From positions 13,350 to 20,955 of the forward strand of contig PLZZ01000195.1 of assembly GCA_003153585.1 (NCBI GenBank): a DNA stretch of 7,606 bases. The letters are read 5' to 3'. How positions within the stretch are numbered: position 1 is the first letter of the stretch; every line of letters begins with the position of its first letter. This document shows, in pieces, positions 1 to 6,474 of this stretch. A model generated the notes under the pieces. That model did no database searches and was not told the origin of the DNA. It saw only the letters and a program-made list of their open reading frames with translations. A program made the translations under genes and the position numbers. Source of the stretch: Acidobacteriota bacterium. GTDB lineage: Bacteria > Acidobacteriota > Terriglobia > Acidiferrales > UBA7541.

Positions 1-51
1 ACGCCGGTGCCGCACAACGGCTGCCGTCCGCCGAAGCGCCGCCGCGTATAG
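1..51 (+). CDS. rpsK: 30S ribosomal protein S11, C-terminal end (partial)
   Basis: Reading from base 1 in frame gives the 16 residues TPVPHNGCRPPKRRRV followed by TAG. This is the highly conserved C-terminus of ribosomal protein S11 (the PHNGCRPPKRRRV block), which lies in the platform of the 30S subunit and helps form the mRNA exit region with S7 and S18. The 5' part of the gene is outside the window. The position directly ahead of rpsD, 42 nt away, is the usual bacterial order rpsM-rpsK-rpsD-rpoA-rplQ, which supports the call despite the short fragment. Confidence 0.93.
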   Translation, partial: TPVPHNGCRPPKRRRV

Positions 52-80
52 CACGCAAACAGATTTGGAAGTTTCAGAAA

Positions 81-96
81 AGGAGACAAGGCTTTG
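81..96 (+). promoter_or_regulatory. Ribosome binding site and TTG start of rpsD
   Basis: AGGAG at 81-85 lies 8 nt ahead of a TTG codon at 94-96. The reading that follows begins M-A-R-H/Y-R, the usual start of zinc-type S4, so the non-ATG start is well supported. No in-frame ATG lies near this SD. The next possible start is well inside the conserved N-terminal region. Confidence 0.8.
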
Positions 97-726
97 GCAA
101 GACATCGTGAAGCAGTTTGCCGCTTGTGCCGCCGGGAAGGGATGAAACTCTTCCTGAAGGGACTGCGGTGTTTTACTGAAAAATGCGCCATCGAGAAGCG
201 CAATTTCGTTCCGGGGCAGCATGGCCAGTCCCGCCGTCCAAAAATGGTGGGCTACGGAATCCAATTGCGCGAAAAGCAGAAGGTAAAGCGCACGTATGGG
301 TTGCTTGAGCGCCAGTTCCGCACGTATTTCGAGAAGGCGGAACGGACCAAGGGTCCCACGGGCTCAAACCTGATGGTTACACTCGAACGCCGTCTCGATA
401 ATGTGGTCTACCGCATGGGCCTGGCGGGTTCGCGTTCACAGGCACGCCAGCTCGTACTGCACGGCCACATTCGCGTCAAGGGACACAAAGTCAACATCCC
501 AAGCTATCTGGTCCAAGTGGGCGAGGATATCGCGCTCAAGGAAAAGATGCACCAGAACACCATGGTGCTCGAAGCCCGCAACCTGGCGAATAGCCAGGGT
601 GTGGCTCCGTGGCTCGATATTGACCGCGAAAATTTCAAAGCGCGTGTAGTGGCGATGCCTCGCCGCGAAGACGTGCAGACGCCGCCGATGAACGAGCAGC
701 TTATCGTCGAGTTGTACTCGAAGTAG
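94..726 (+). CDS. rpsD: 30S ribosomal protein S4 (zinc-binding, C+ type)
   Basis: Primary 16S rRNA-binding protein that nucleates assembly of the 30S body; in enterobacteria it is also the translational repressor of the alpha operon. The 210 residues match the family's usual length. Cysteines at 9, 12, 26 and 31 (C-x2-C-x13-C-x4-C) form the N-terminal zinc site seen in Bacillus-type S4, so this is the metal-binding form and not a cysteine-free paralog. The S4 RNA-binding domain spans about residues 98-162, with the core [20 protein letters not shown] and HGHIRVKG. The C-terminus ends VELYSK, typical of S4. Translation starts at TTG behind AGGAG. It lies between rpsK and rpoA and is probably cotranscribed with both. 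Confidence 0.97.
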   Translation: MARHREAVCRLCRREGMKLFLKGLRCFTEKCAIEKRNFVPGQHGQSRRPKMVGYGIQLREKQKVKRTYGLLERQFRTYFEKAERTKGPTGSNLMVTLERRLDNVVYRMGLAGSRSQARQLVLHGHIRVKGHKVNIPSYLVQVGEDIALKEKMHQNTMVLEARNLANSQGVAPWLDIDRENFKARVVAMPRREDVQTPPMNEQLIVELYSK

Positions 727-760
727 CGCGTAAAAGATCTTCAACGTTGAACAGTTTGTG

Positions 761-779
761 GGTTCGCTGCGGGCGAACC
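761..779 (+). promoter_or_regulatory. Hairpin abutting the rpoA Shine-Dalgarno
   Basis: GGTTCGC (761-767) and GCGAACC (773-779) form a perfect 7-bp stem with a 5-nt loop (TGCGG). The stem ends exactly one base before the rpoA AGGAGG (780-785). No T-run follows, so it is not an intrinsic terminator. It could influence translation initiation or protect the processed mRNA. A role in S4-mediated feedback is possible by analogy with E. coli, where the S4 target is elsewhere (the rpsM leader), but nothing here shows it. Confidence 0.5.
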
Positions 780-798
780 AGGAGGAATGTCGCATATG
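780..798 (+). promoter_or_regulatory. Ribosome binding site deciding the rpoA start
   Basis: AGGAGG at 780-785 is followed by two in-frame ATGs. The one at 787 is only 1 nt from the SD, too close for initiation. The one at 796 is 10 nt away, within the normal range. The protein from 796 begins MWKGFQKPK, close to the usual start of RpoA in this group, whereas the three extra residues MSH look foreign. The start at 796 is therefore preferred. Confidence 0.78.
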
Positions 799-1830
799 TG
801 GAAGGGATTCCAGAAACCAAAGCGGTTGGCAGCAGAACCGGAAACACTTACGGACAAATTCGGGAAATTCTCCGCGCAGCCTTTTGAGCGCGGGTGGGGA
901 ACTACGGTCGGCAATTCATTGCGCCGGGCGCTGCTGAGCTCGATTGAAGGCGCGGCCATCACTGCGGTCAGGATTGAAGGCGTGCTGCACGAATTCTCGC
1001 CGATTCCTGGCGTTGTAGAAGACGCTACGGATATCATCCTCAATCTGAAACAGGTGCCGCTGAAATTGAATACCGATCAGCCCAAGACCATCACGCTCAT
1101 CGTCGATACCCCGGGTCCGGTCACTTCCGCGAAAATCGAAGAAGACGCCGACATCGCGGTGCTCGATAAGAATGTTTACATCGCGACGGTCAGCGAAGGC
1201 GGCAAGCTCGAACTCGAATTGCGCGTCAAGAACGGCCGCGGCTACGTCGCTGCGGATCGCAACTTTGACGAGGATTTGCCCATCGGTTATATCCCGATTG
1301 ACTCGGTGCATTCGCCGGTGCGCAAGGTGAACTACGCGGTCGAGGCCGCTCGTTTGGGTCAGATGACCGACTACGAAAAGCTGACCCTCGAAGTGTGGAC
1401 CAATGCCGCGATTACACCGCAGGACGCCATCGGACTCGCCGCGAAGCTGATGAAGGATCACATGAGCATCTTCATCAATTTCGAAGAGCAGCCCGACCTG
1501 CCGGAAGAAGTGATCGAAAATTACAGTGACCCGCGCCTCGAATATCTCGACCGTTCGGTGGAAGAGCTGGAGCTTTCGGTGCGTTCCTACAATTGCCTGA
1601 AGAACGCGAACATTCAGAATCTGCGCGAGCTTGTGCAGAAGACTGAATCTGAAATGCTCAAGACGAAAAACTTCGGCCGCAAGTCGCTGAACGAGATCAA
1701 AGACATCCTGGTGAAGATGGGATTGAGTCTCGGGATGAAATTTGACGAGCACGGACGCATCATCTGGCCGCCGTTGCCTAGCCAGACTGCTCCGCCGCCG
1801 TCCGAAGAAGGGGAACACGGGGCCCTTTAG
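796..1830 (+). CDS. rpoA: DNA-directed RNA polymerase subunit alpha
   Basis: The alpha subunit dimerises to scaffold core RNA polymerase assembly and contacts UP elements and activators through its C-terminal domain. The chosen start gives 344 residues, near the usual 320-350. The N-terminal assembly domain covers about residues 1-230, with the conserved [16 protein letters not shown] dimerisation helix near 40-55. A linker precedes the C-terminal domain (about 250-317). There [11 protein letters not shown] keeps the Arg and Asn equivalent to E. coli R265 and N268 (here R263 and N266), and [14 protein letters not shown] forms the second helix-hairpin-helix part. A Pro/Glu-rich tail ([19 protein letters not shown]) follows. 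The gene lies between rpsD and rplQ, 15 nt before the latter. Confidence 0.97.
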   Translation: MWKGFQKPKRLAAEPETLTDKFGKFSAQPFERGWGTTVGNSLRRALLSSIEGAAITAVRIEGVLHEFSPIPGVVEDATDIILNLKQVPLKLNTDQPKTITLIVDTPGPVTSAKIEEDADIAVLDKNVYIATVSEGGKLELELRVKNGRGYVAADRNFDEDLPIGYIPIDSVHSPVRKVNYAVEAARLGQMTDYEKLTLEVWTNAAITPQDAIGLAAKLMKDHMSIFINFEEQPDLPEEVIENYSDPRLEYLDRSVEELELSVRSYNCLKNANIQNLRELVQKTESEMLKTKNFGRKSLNEIKDILVKMGLSLGMKFDEHGRIIWPPLPSQTAPPPSEEGEHGAL

Positions 1831-1845
1831 GCCGCGGAATAAATC

Positions 1846-2283
1846 ATGAGACACCTCGTTTCAGGGCACAAACTCGGAAAGCAGCCCGCTCACCGTCGCG
1901 CGGTATTGCGTAATCTCGTGACCAACCTCATCGAGAAGGAACGCATCCAGACCACGATTCTGCGCGCCAGAGCAGCTCGCCCGCTCGCCGAGCGCATGAT
2001 CACGCTTGGTAAGCGCGATTCGCTCCACGCACGTCGTCAGGCGGCCGCCTTCTTGACTACACCCGGCGCCACCCAGAAGCTATTTTCTGACTTGGCTCCC
2101 CGGTTTGCGGATCGCCCAGGCGGTTACACGCGGATCGTTCGCGTTGGCTGGCGCCTCGGCGACGGCGCCGAGCTAGCAATTCTCGAGTTCATTGGCTCGG
2201 AGTTGAAGAAGAAGGAAAAGAAGCCGAGAAGAGAAGTGGCGGAAGAAGTACCTGAAGAAAAAGAAGTCGCTGCTAAGAAGTAA
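1846..2283 (+). CDS. rplQ: 50S ribosomal protein L17
   Basis: L17 is a structural protein of the 50S subunit near the exit tunnel. The 145 residues open with MRHLVSGHKLGKQPAHRRA, a diagnostic L17 signature, followed by NLVTNLIEKERIQTT and, near the core end, RIVRVGWRLGDGAELAILEFI. The core ends near residue 117. The last 28 residues are a Lys/Glu-rich, low-complexity tail (KKKEKKPRREVAEEVPEEKE), which makes the protein longer than the common 115-130 residues. Such charged tails occur in several phyla. Only a weak SD-like GCGGAA (1834-1839) precedes the ATG. With 15 nt to the rpoA stop, translational coupling is likely. It is the last gene of the operon. Confidence 0.96.
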   Translation: MRHLVSGHKLGKQPAHRRAVLRNLVTNLIEKERIQTTILRARAARPLAERMITLGKRDSLHARRQAAAFLTTPGATQKLFSDLAPRFADRPGGYTRIVRVGWRLGDGAELAILEFIGSELKKKEKKPRREVAEEVPEEKEVAAKK

Positions 2284-2303
2284 TCGGCACCAAATCAAAT
2301 CAC

Positions 2304-2339
2304 AAACGGCCCGCGATGCAATCGAAGCGGGCCGTTTTT
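2304..2339 (+). terminator. Intrinsic terminator of the rpsK-rpsD-rpoA-rplQ operon
   Basis: AAACGGCCCGC (2304-2314) pairs perfectly with GCGGGCCGTTT (2327-2337), 11 bp with a 12-nt loop that can fold further (GAT/ATC around GCA). A TTTTT run (2335-2339), then ATTTT, follows. It lies 20 nt after the rplQ stop. In the reverse direction the stem is followed by a looser T-rich stretch (TTTGTGATTTGATTT), so it may also stop the converging M61 transcript. Confidence 0.93.
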
Positions 2340-2362
2340 ATTTTCCGGGGATCAAAAGCCCC

Positions 2363-4207
2363 TCACTTGATTCCCATCCAACTGTTGTAGATTGCTTTCT
2401 GCTGGTCCGTAGGATTTTCCATCGGTTTCAGCTTGTAGGCTGGATAGGGACTCGCGATCAGCGTAACCGGAATTTCCTTTATCTCGCCCAGCCGGATCAC
2501 CGTCACGTGCAACGTGTCGCCGGTCTTGTGCTCCAGTATGGTTTCGTTAAAAGCGTCTTCATCCACGATGCTTCCATCGATTCCGATAACGACGTCGTCG
2601 CGGTCCAATCCCGCTGCCTCAGCGGACCCGCCTGTGACCACATTGGTAATTTTGGCGTAGCCATCGTCGCTCTTGCTATGGCTCACTCCGAGCCACGGCT
2701 TCTCGGGTTCGAGCTTCTTCTCCACATCGATTCCCGCATAGGCAAAATACTTTTCGTAGGGAATCGGTTCTTTCCCGCTGATATATTTGCTGAAGATTTC
2801 GCTCACGTCCACGCCGGCCACTTCCGACGCTGCTTTCACCGCATCATCGGGCTGGAATCCGGGCTTGGGGAGCGCGTAACGTGAATACAGCAAACGCATC
2901 CAATCATCGAGCGACTTCTGATTTTTCGTGTCCTGCCGGATGGCAAAATCCAGAATGTGCCCCATAATCTGCCCGCCGTCGTAGTAAGAATAATTTGTAT
3001 TCTTCAGATTGTTGAGCTGAATCACGGTATCGCCGTTGAACCAGGTATCCCAGCTGGTGTCTTCGATGCTCCGCTCGCGTCGCCCGGGGTTCTGCTCGAA
3101 ATTTGTGATTGTGTAGCTCATCTCGTCCAGGTATTGCTGGGGAGTGATGAGTCCGGCACGCTCCAGCGCCAGTTCGCCGTAATAACTCGTGAGGCCTTCG
3201 GAAATCCACAGCGACGGCGTATGGACCATTTGCGAATAATCAAACGGTCCGAGGGGGAGTGGCCGCAGGCGCTTCACGTTCCATGCATGGAAAAATTCAT
3301 GCGCCGTCACGAATAGCTTCATGTTGTATTGCGTGCCATATCCGGGAGCCGGCGCATCTGCGTCCCAACCCTTGGAAAAATTGATTTGGGTCGAATTCAA
3401 ATGCTCTAACCCTCCGCCGGTGTTCGGCCAAACATGAAAGAGAAACCAATAATCCTTGAACGGAGCGGCTTGCTCGGCGCCCGTAACCGAGCTGAACATC
3501 GGCACGATCGTCTCCACAAATTTCTGCGCGTCCTGTGTGAATTTGGAAAAATCTTTCTGGCCTTCCACGTCGTGAACGATCACGTGGTATGTCGTTCCGA
3601 GCACCTGAAAATCCTTCTCCGCGAAATCGGAAAGCTCCAGAGGTGCATCGGCGAACCAGTTGTAGTCGGCCGCGCGAAAAGTATGATCGGAGGTGCGTTC
3701 CATCCCCGTGGCCACCTTCCAGCCCGTAGGCACAGCAATCGTAAGTTCCACCGCCCGCTCTTTTCCGCCTACCAGATACATCCACACGGATGGTCCGCCG
3801 ATAAATGCGTGTCGTTCGTTGTACTGAGCCTGATTGTTGCGCAGGGTGTCGCCGAACACCTGGTATGAAACCGTCACCGCGTTGGCGCCTCCAAGCTCGA
3901 CGCGCCACGTCTGGCTATCCGTTTTGCGCCAGCTCAATTCTTTGCCGTCTGGTCCGACCGCGCGAAATGCCTGCACGTTCGCGGAATAGTTCTCGAGGTA
4001 GTAAGAACCTGGCGCCCAGTCGGGCATGGCGAACTCGACGCTGGGCCCTTCCAGGGCCGCCGCGTGTATTGTCACGTCCATCAGATGCGTGTTCGGCCGT
4101 TCGAACCGCAATTCGTAATGCAGCGGATCAGCGGCTCGGATGACGGAGCAATTCAAAACGGTGAAAATTGCCAGTGTCAAAAACGTTTTCAGCAGACCAT
4201 GGGCCAT
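2363..4207 (-). CDS. Exported M61-family zinc metallopeptidase with PDZ domain
   Basis: Predicted secreted or periplasmic aminopeptidase-type enzyme of the M61 (glycyl aminopeptidase) family. The 614-residue product starts with a signal-peptide-like segment (hydrophobic LLKTFLTLAIFTVLNCSVIRA, probable cleavage before ADP). A beta-rich N-terminal domain precedes the gluzincin catalytic domain. TGGGLEH (about 263-269) resembles the exopeptidase GxMEN-type strand. The zinc motif HEFFH is at 303-307, with the third ligand probably the Glu of SEGLTSYY (E337). A PDZ domain covers about 504-585 (PWLGVS, then GGSAEAAGLDRDDVVIGIDG). The start is ATG at 4207, with AAAGGA 6 nt upstream. A longer form from TTG at 4222 would place the SD inside the gene and weaken the signal peptide. 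It lies 51 nt after vanZ and converges on rplQ. The substrate is unknown. Confidence 0.92.
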   Translation of the reverse strand: MAHGLLKTFLTLAIFTVLNCSVIRAADPLHYELRFERPNTHLMDVTIHAAALEGPSVEFAMPDWAPGSYYLENYSANVQAFRAVGPDGKELSWRKTDSQTWRVELGGANAVTVSYQVFGDTLRNNQAQYNERHAFIGGPSVWMYLVGGKERAVELTIAVPTGWKVATGMERTSDHTFRAADYNWFADAPLELSDFAEKDFQVLGTTYHVIVHDVEGQKDFSKFTQDAQKFVETIVPMFSSVTGAEQAAPFKDYWFLFHVWPNTGGGLEHLNSTQINFSKGWDADAPAPGYGTQYNMKLFVTAHEFFHAWNVKRLRPLPLGPFDYSQMVHTPSLWISEGLTSYYGELALERAGLITPQQYLDEMSYTITNFEQNPGRRERSIEDTSWDTWFNGDTVIQLNNLKNTNYSYYDGGQIMGHILDFAIRQDTKNQKSLDDWMRLLYSRYALPKPGFQPDDAVKAASEVAGVDVSEIFSKYISGKEPIPYEKYFAYAGIDVEKKLEPEKPWLGVSHSKSDDGYAKITNVVTGGSAEAAGLDRDDVVIGIDGSIVDEDAFNETILEHKTGDTLHVTVIRLGEIKEIPVTLIASPYPAYKLKPMENPTDQQKAIYNSWMGIK

Positions 4208-4219
4208 AGCGTGTCCTTT
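4205..4219 (-). promoter_or_regulatory. Ribosome binding site deciding the M61 peptidase start
   Basis: On the minus strand AAAGGA (4219-4214) stands 6 nt ahead of the ATG at 4207-4205. The upstream TTG at 4222 has no SD, being preceded by a T-rich stretch. The ATG is therefore the likely start, giving a signal peptide beginning MAHGLLK. Confidence 0.75.
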
Positions 4220-4258
4220 CAAGAAAAATAAAAATCAATCCGGAGACATTGCGCTCGG

Positions 4259-4726
4259 CTAGGCCGCGCGCGGAGTATTGTCTCTCCGTTTCTTTCGAAT
4301 ATCCCCGAGAAGTATTACGAGCGCCACGACCACTTGCGCCGCAATTCCGCCGGCAGTATCGAGCAGCACATCAGCAACCGCTGCGGTTCTGCCGGGAACA
4401 AACGATTGATGATATTCATCGAGCGCCGCATAACATCCGACGATGGCAATCGCCGCGAGCGCCCAAGCGAGATGCGCGCCTCGCTTTCCCGCGCGGATTC
4501 CGCGCAAAATCAGCAGGCTCAAGATGAAATATTCGGTAAAGTGGCCTGTCTTGCGGATCAAATGATGCATGAAGAATAGAGTTTCCTGCGACGCGTGCGG
4601 GAAAAACCATCTCAGAATCGGAATGATAAACGTGCTGGTGTTATCTGAAGTAAAGACGCCGGTCGAGAAAACCGAAATTACGACGGCCCACAGTAGCGCG
4701 GGCCACCAACGCTGGAGCCATCGCAT
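4259..4726 (-). CDS. VanZ-family integral membrane protein
   Basis: Small membrane protein of 155 residues of the VanZ-like family, named after the teicoplanin-resistance protein VanZ. The biochemical function of most members is unknown. About four hydrophobic helices are visible (residues 5-24, 63-78, 86-102 and 124-142). Family motifs are present: RKTGHFTEY (58-66), DEYHQSFVPGR (103-113) and the following DVLLDTAGG (119-127), with the conserved Asp, His and Arg in place. The C-terminus is basic (DIRKKRR), suggesting a cytosolic end. The start is ATG at 4726. Its SD is weak, and the gene may depend on coupling to upstream translation. It lies 66 nt after guaB and 51 nt before the M61 gene, same strand. 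Nothing links it specifically to antibiotic resistance. Confidence 0.9.
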   Translation of the reverse strand: MRWLQRWWPALLWAVVISVFSTGVFTSDNTSTFIIPILRWFFPHASQETLFFMHHLIRKTGHFTEYFILSLLILRGIRAGKRGAHLAWALAAIAIVGCYAALDEYHQSFVPGRTAAVADVLLDTAGGIAAQVVVALVILLGDIRKKRRDNTPRAA

Positions 4727-4727
4727 T

Positions 4728-4796
4728 CTAACGAGCCTGCGCCGCGGCGCTTCGCAAAATTCCGGCCGAATGGTTTTCCGCAGTCTCTCCCATCAT
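4728..4796 (-). CDS. Possible 22-codon bridging ORF between guaB and vanZ
   Basis: An ATG at 4796-4794 overlaps the guaB stop (ATGA arrangement), and a second ATG follows at once. The frame reads [22 protein letters not shown] and stops with TAG at 4730-4728, one base before the vanZ ATG. It fills the whole gap. It matches nothing I recognise, has no SD of its own, and the stretch is short enough to be open by chance. If translated, it would pass ribosomes from guaB to vanZ by reinitiation. Confidence 0.25.
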   Translation of the reverse strand: MMGETAENHSAGILRSAAAQAR

Positions 4797-6253
4797 TCCA
4801 GCCGGTAATTCGGCGCTTCGCGCGTGATAATCACGTCATGCACGTGGCTCTCGCGCAACCCAGCCTGGGAAATACGAACGAACTTGCTGCGCTCCTGCAG
4901 CTCGGTCAGGTTTGCCGTGCCGCAATAGCCCATTCCACTTCGCAACCCGCCAACAAGCTGTTCGACCAGCGCCGATAGCGACCCTTTATAGGGAACCTGG
5001 CCTTCGATGCCTTCCGGCACGGTCTTACCTCGCGCCGCGCCTTCTTGCGCGTAGCGGTCTGCCGAGCCCGCTTCCATCGCTCCAATCGAGCCCATCCCGC
5101 GATACGATTTGAACGTGCGGCCCTGATACAGAATTGTCTCGCCCGGAGATTCCTCCGTGCCCGCAAAAAGGCCGCCGATCATCACCGAAGATGCGCCTGC
5201 GGCCAGAGCCTTGCTGATGTCGCCCGAAAATTTAATCCCGCCATCGGCAATCAGAGGCACGCCTGTGCCTTTCGCCGCGCGCGCACATTCCAGTATCGCT
5301 GTGATCTGCGGCACGCCGGCCCCGGTGACCACGCGCGTGGTACAGATCGATCCCGGTCCGATTCCAACTTTCAAACCATCCACACCCAGCGCTATCAAGT
5401 CGCTCGTTCCTTCGGCCGTGGCCACGTTTCCCGCCACGATCTGCATCTGCGGCAGCTTGGATTTCACCGCGCGAATCGCGTCCATCACTCGCGTCGTGTG
5501 GCCGTGAGCGGTGTCAATGGCCAGCACATCCGCGCTCGCCCGCGCCAGTTCCTGCGCGCGCTCCAGGAAATCGCCGGTAGCTCCGATGGCCGCGCCGACT
5601 CGCAGGCGTCCATGCTCGTCCTTTGTCGCGCTCGGAAACTCGATCTTCTTCTGGATGTCTTTTACCGTAATCAGGCCCTTCAAATTGAAATCCGCATCCA
5701 CCACCAGAAGCTTTTCGATACGATGCCGTTGCAGGATTTTCTCCGCTTCTTCCAGCGTTGTGCCCACTGGAACGGTAACGAGATTGTCCTTGGTCATAAT
5801 TCCGCTGACCGGCTGATCCAGATTCCGCTCAAACCTTAAATCGCGGTTGGTCAAGATTCCCAGCAGGTGCGCTCCGCGCGTCACCGGAAGGCCCGAAACC
5901 TTATACTTGTTCATGATGTCCAAAGCCTGCCGCACGGACAGCTCTGGCGCAATCGTCACCGGATCCACGATCATCCCGCTTTCAGACCGCTTCACCTTGT
6001 CCACTTCCTCCGCCTGGCGCTCGATCGACATATTTCGGTGAACAAAACCGATGCCGCCTTGCCGGGAGATGGCGATGGCGAGACGCCCGTCCGTCACTGT
6101 GTCCATCGCAGCGGACACAATCGGAATGTTCAGCGAAATCGTGCGTGTAAGGCACGTGCGCGTGTCCGCCTGCGCCGGAAGCACCGACGACTTTCCAGGC
6201 AAAAGCAGCACGTCGTCGAATGTCAACGCTTCAGGGATAGCTCCGTCGATCAT
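4793..6253 (-). CDS. guaB: Inosine-5'-monophosphate dehydrogenase
   Basis: Cytosolic enzyme that oxidises IMP to XMP with NAD+, the committed step of GMP synthesis. The 486 residues match the family. The TIM-barrel opens with [11 protein letters not shown] and SAAMDTVTD. Two CBS domains are inserted at about 92-145 and 152-205, the usual regulatory nucleotide-binding module. The catalytic loop [18 protein letters not shown] puts the nucleophile at Cys304. [15 protein letters not shown] and [11 protein letters not shown] bind the IMP phosphate. The mobile flap carries the Arg-Tyr pair R400-Y401 and the downstream [11 protein letters not shown]. The start is ATG at 6253, with AGGAG (6263-6259) 5 nt upstream. 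No key residue is missing. It heads a codirectional set with vanZ and the M61 peptidase. Confidence 0.97.
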   Translation of the reverse strand: MIDGAIPEALTFDDVLLLPGKSSVLPAQADTRTCLTRTISLNIPIVSAAMDTVTDGRLAIAISRQGGIGFVHRNMSIERQAEEVDKVKRSESGMIVDPVTIAPELSVRQALDIMNKYKVSGLPVTRGAHLLGILTNRDLRFERNLDQPVSGIMTKDNLVTVPVGTTLEEAEKILQRHRIEKLLVVDADFNLKGLITVKDIQKKIEFPSATKDEHGRLRVGAAIGATGDFLERAQELARASADVLAIDTAHGHTTRVMDAIRAVKSKLPQMQIVAGNVATAEGTSDLIALGVDGLKVGIGPGSICTTRVVTGAGVPQITAILECARAAKGTGVPLIADGGIKFSGDISKALAAGASSVMIGGLFAGTEESPGETILYQGRTFKSYRGMGSIGAMEAGSADRYAQEGAARGKTVPEGIEGQVPYKGSLSALVEQLVGGLRSGMGYCGTANLTELQERSKFVRISQAGLRESHVHDVIITREAPNYRLE

Positions 6254-6282
6254 CTTTGCTCCTGTGTCTCCAACTCAGCCAT

Positions 6283-6314
6283 AAACAACAAAGCCCAGCA
6301 AGGTTCGCTGGGCT
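6283..6314 (-). terminator. Terminator-like hairpin in the guaB leader
   Basis: On the minus strand AGCCCAGC (6314-6307) and GCTGGGCT (6299-6292) form a perfect 8-bp GC-rich stem with a 7-nt loop, followed by the U-rich TTGTTGTTT (6291-6283). On the plus strand no T-run follows, so orientation is minus. It sits 20 nt ahead of the guaB SD. Two readings fit: the end of the sigma/anti-sigma transcript, or a conditional attenuator within the guaB leader. The second is favoured if the promoter at 6362-6390 is real. Confidence 0.65.
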
Positions 6315-6361
6315 GCGGAAAGATTCATTTGTCGCGAAAGACCTTCATTAGTGAATTTCTG

Positions 6362-6390
6362 ATTCTAGGCTTAACGCCCGCCGAAATCAA
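6362..6390 (-). promoter_or_regulatory. Predicted sigma70-type promoter of guaB
   Basis: On the minus strand TTGATT (6390-6385, 4 of 6 to TTGACA) is followed by a 17-nt spacer and TAGAAT (6367-6362, 5 of 6 to TATAAT). Transcription would start near 6355, giving a guaB leader of about 100 nt that contains the terminator-like hairpin. It overlaps the last codons of the upstream 19-codon ORF. It is predicted by inspection only. Confidence 0.6.
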
Positions 6391-6430
6391 GACGCTGAAC
6401 CCGCGCCCTGAATCGGCAACTCTTTGCCAT
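6371..6430 (-). CDS. Small basic 19-residue ORF of unknown function
   Basis: ATG at 6430-6428 is preceded by a full AGGAGG (6441-6436) at 5-nt spacing, one of the best ribosome binding sites in the window. The frame reads MAKSCRFRARVQRLDFGGR and ends in TAA at 6373-6371. The product is strongly basic (seven Arg/Lys of 19) with one Cys and no membrane segment. I do not recognise it. It starts 45 nt after the anti-sigma stop, so it could be a third cistron of that operon. Its end overlaps the predicted guaB promoter. It could be a leader peptide or a microprotein. The strong SD is the main argument; its length makes chance occurrence possible. Confidence 0.4.
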   Translation of the reverse strand: MAKSCRFRARVQRLDFGGR

Positions 6431-6474
6431 CGGCGCCTCCTTCAGACTAATTGGAATTCGAATCGCTGAATTCT

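Noticed and set aside
916..1854. 312-codon open frame on the minus strand across rpoA
   Set aside because: It is a shadow of rpoA in a GC-rich gene. rpoA has full family conservation, while this frame has no recognisable domain and no SD.
3297..3908. 203-codon minus-strand frame inside the M61 peptidase gene
   Set aside because: It overlaps the catalytic domain of the peptidase in another frame. The composition is Arg/Gly-rich with no motif, so it is a codon-bias artefact.
4208..4275. GC-rich stem (GCGCGGC with GCCGAGCGC) at the vanZ end and T-rich run ahead of the M61 gene as a terminator
   Set aside because: The stem has a 2-nt bulge and a 3-nt loop, and the T-run begins about 16 nt after it, too far for an intrinsic terminator. 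I see no firm promoter in this gap either.
5045..5839. 264-codon open frame on the plus strand across guaB
   Set aside because: It is antisense to an intact and well-conserved guaB. The product is Arg/His-rich low-information sequence typical of shadow frames.
6454..6473. Pair of GAATTC hexamers after the anti-sigma stop
   Set aside because: They could form a short AT-rich hairpin with an 8-nt loop, but no T-run follows and the stem is weak. It is probably chance.
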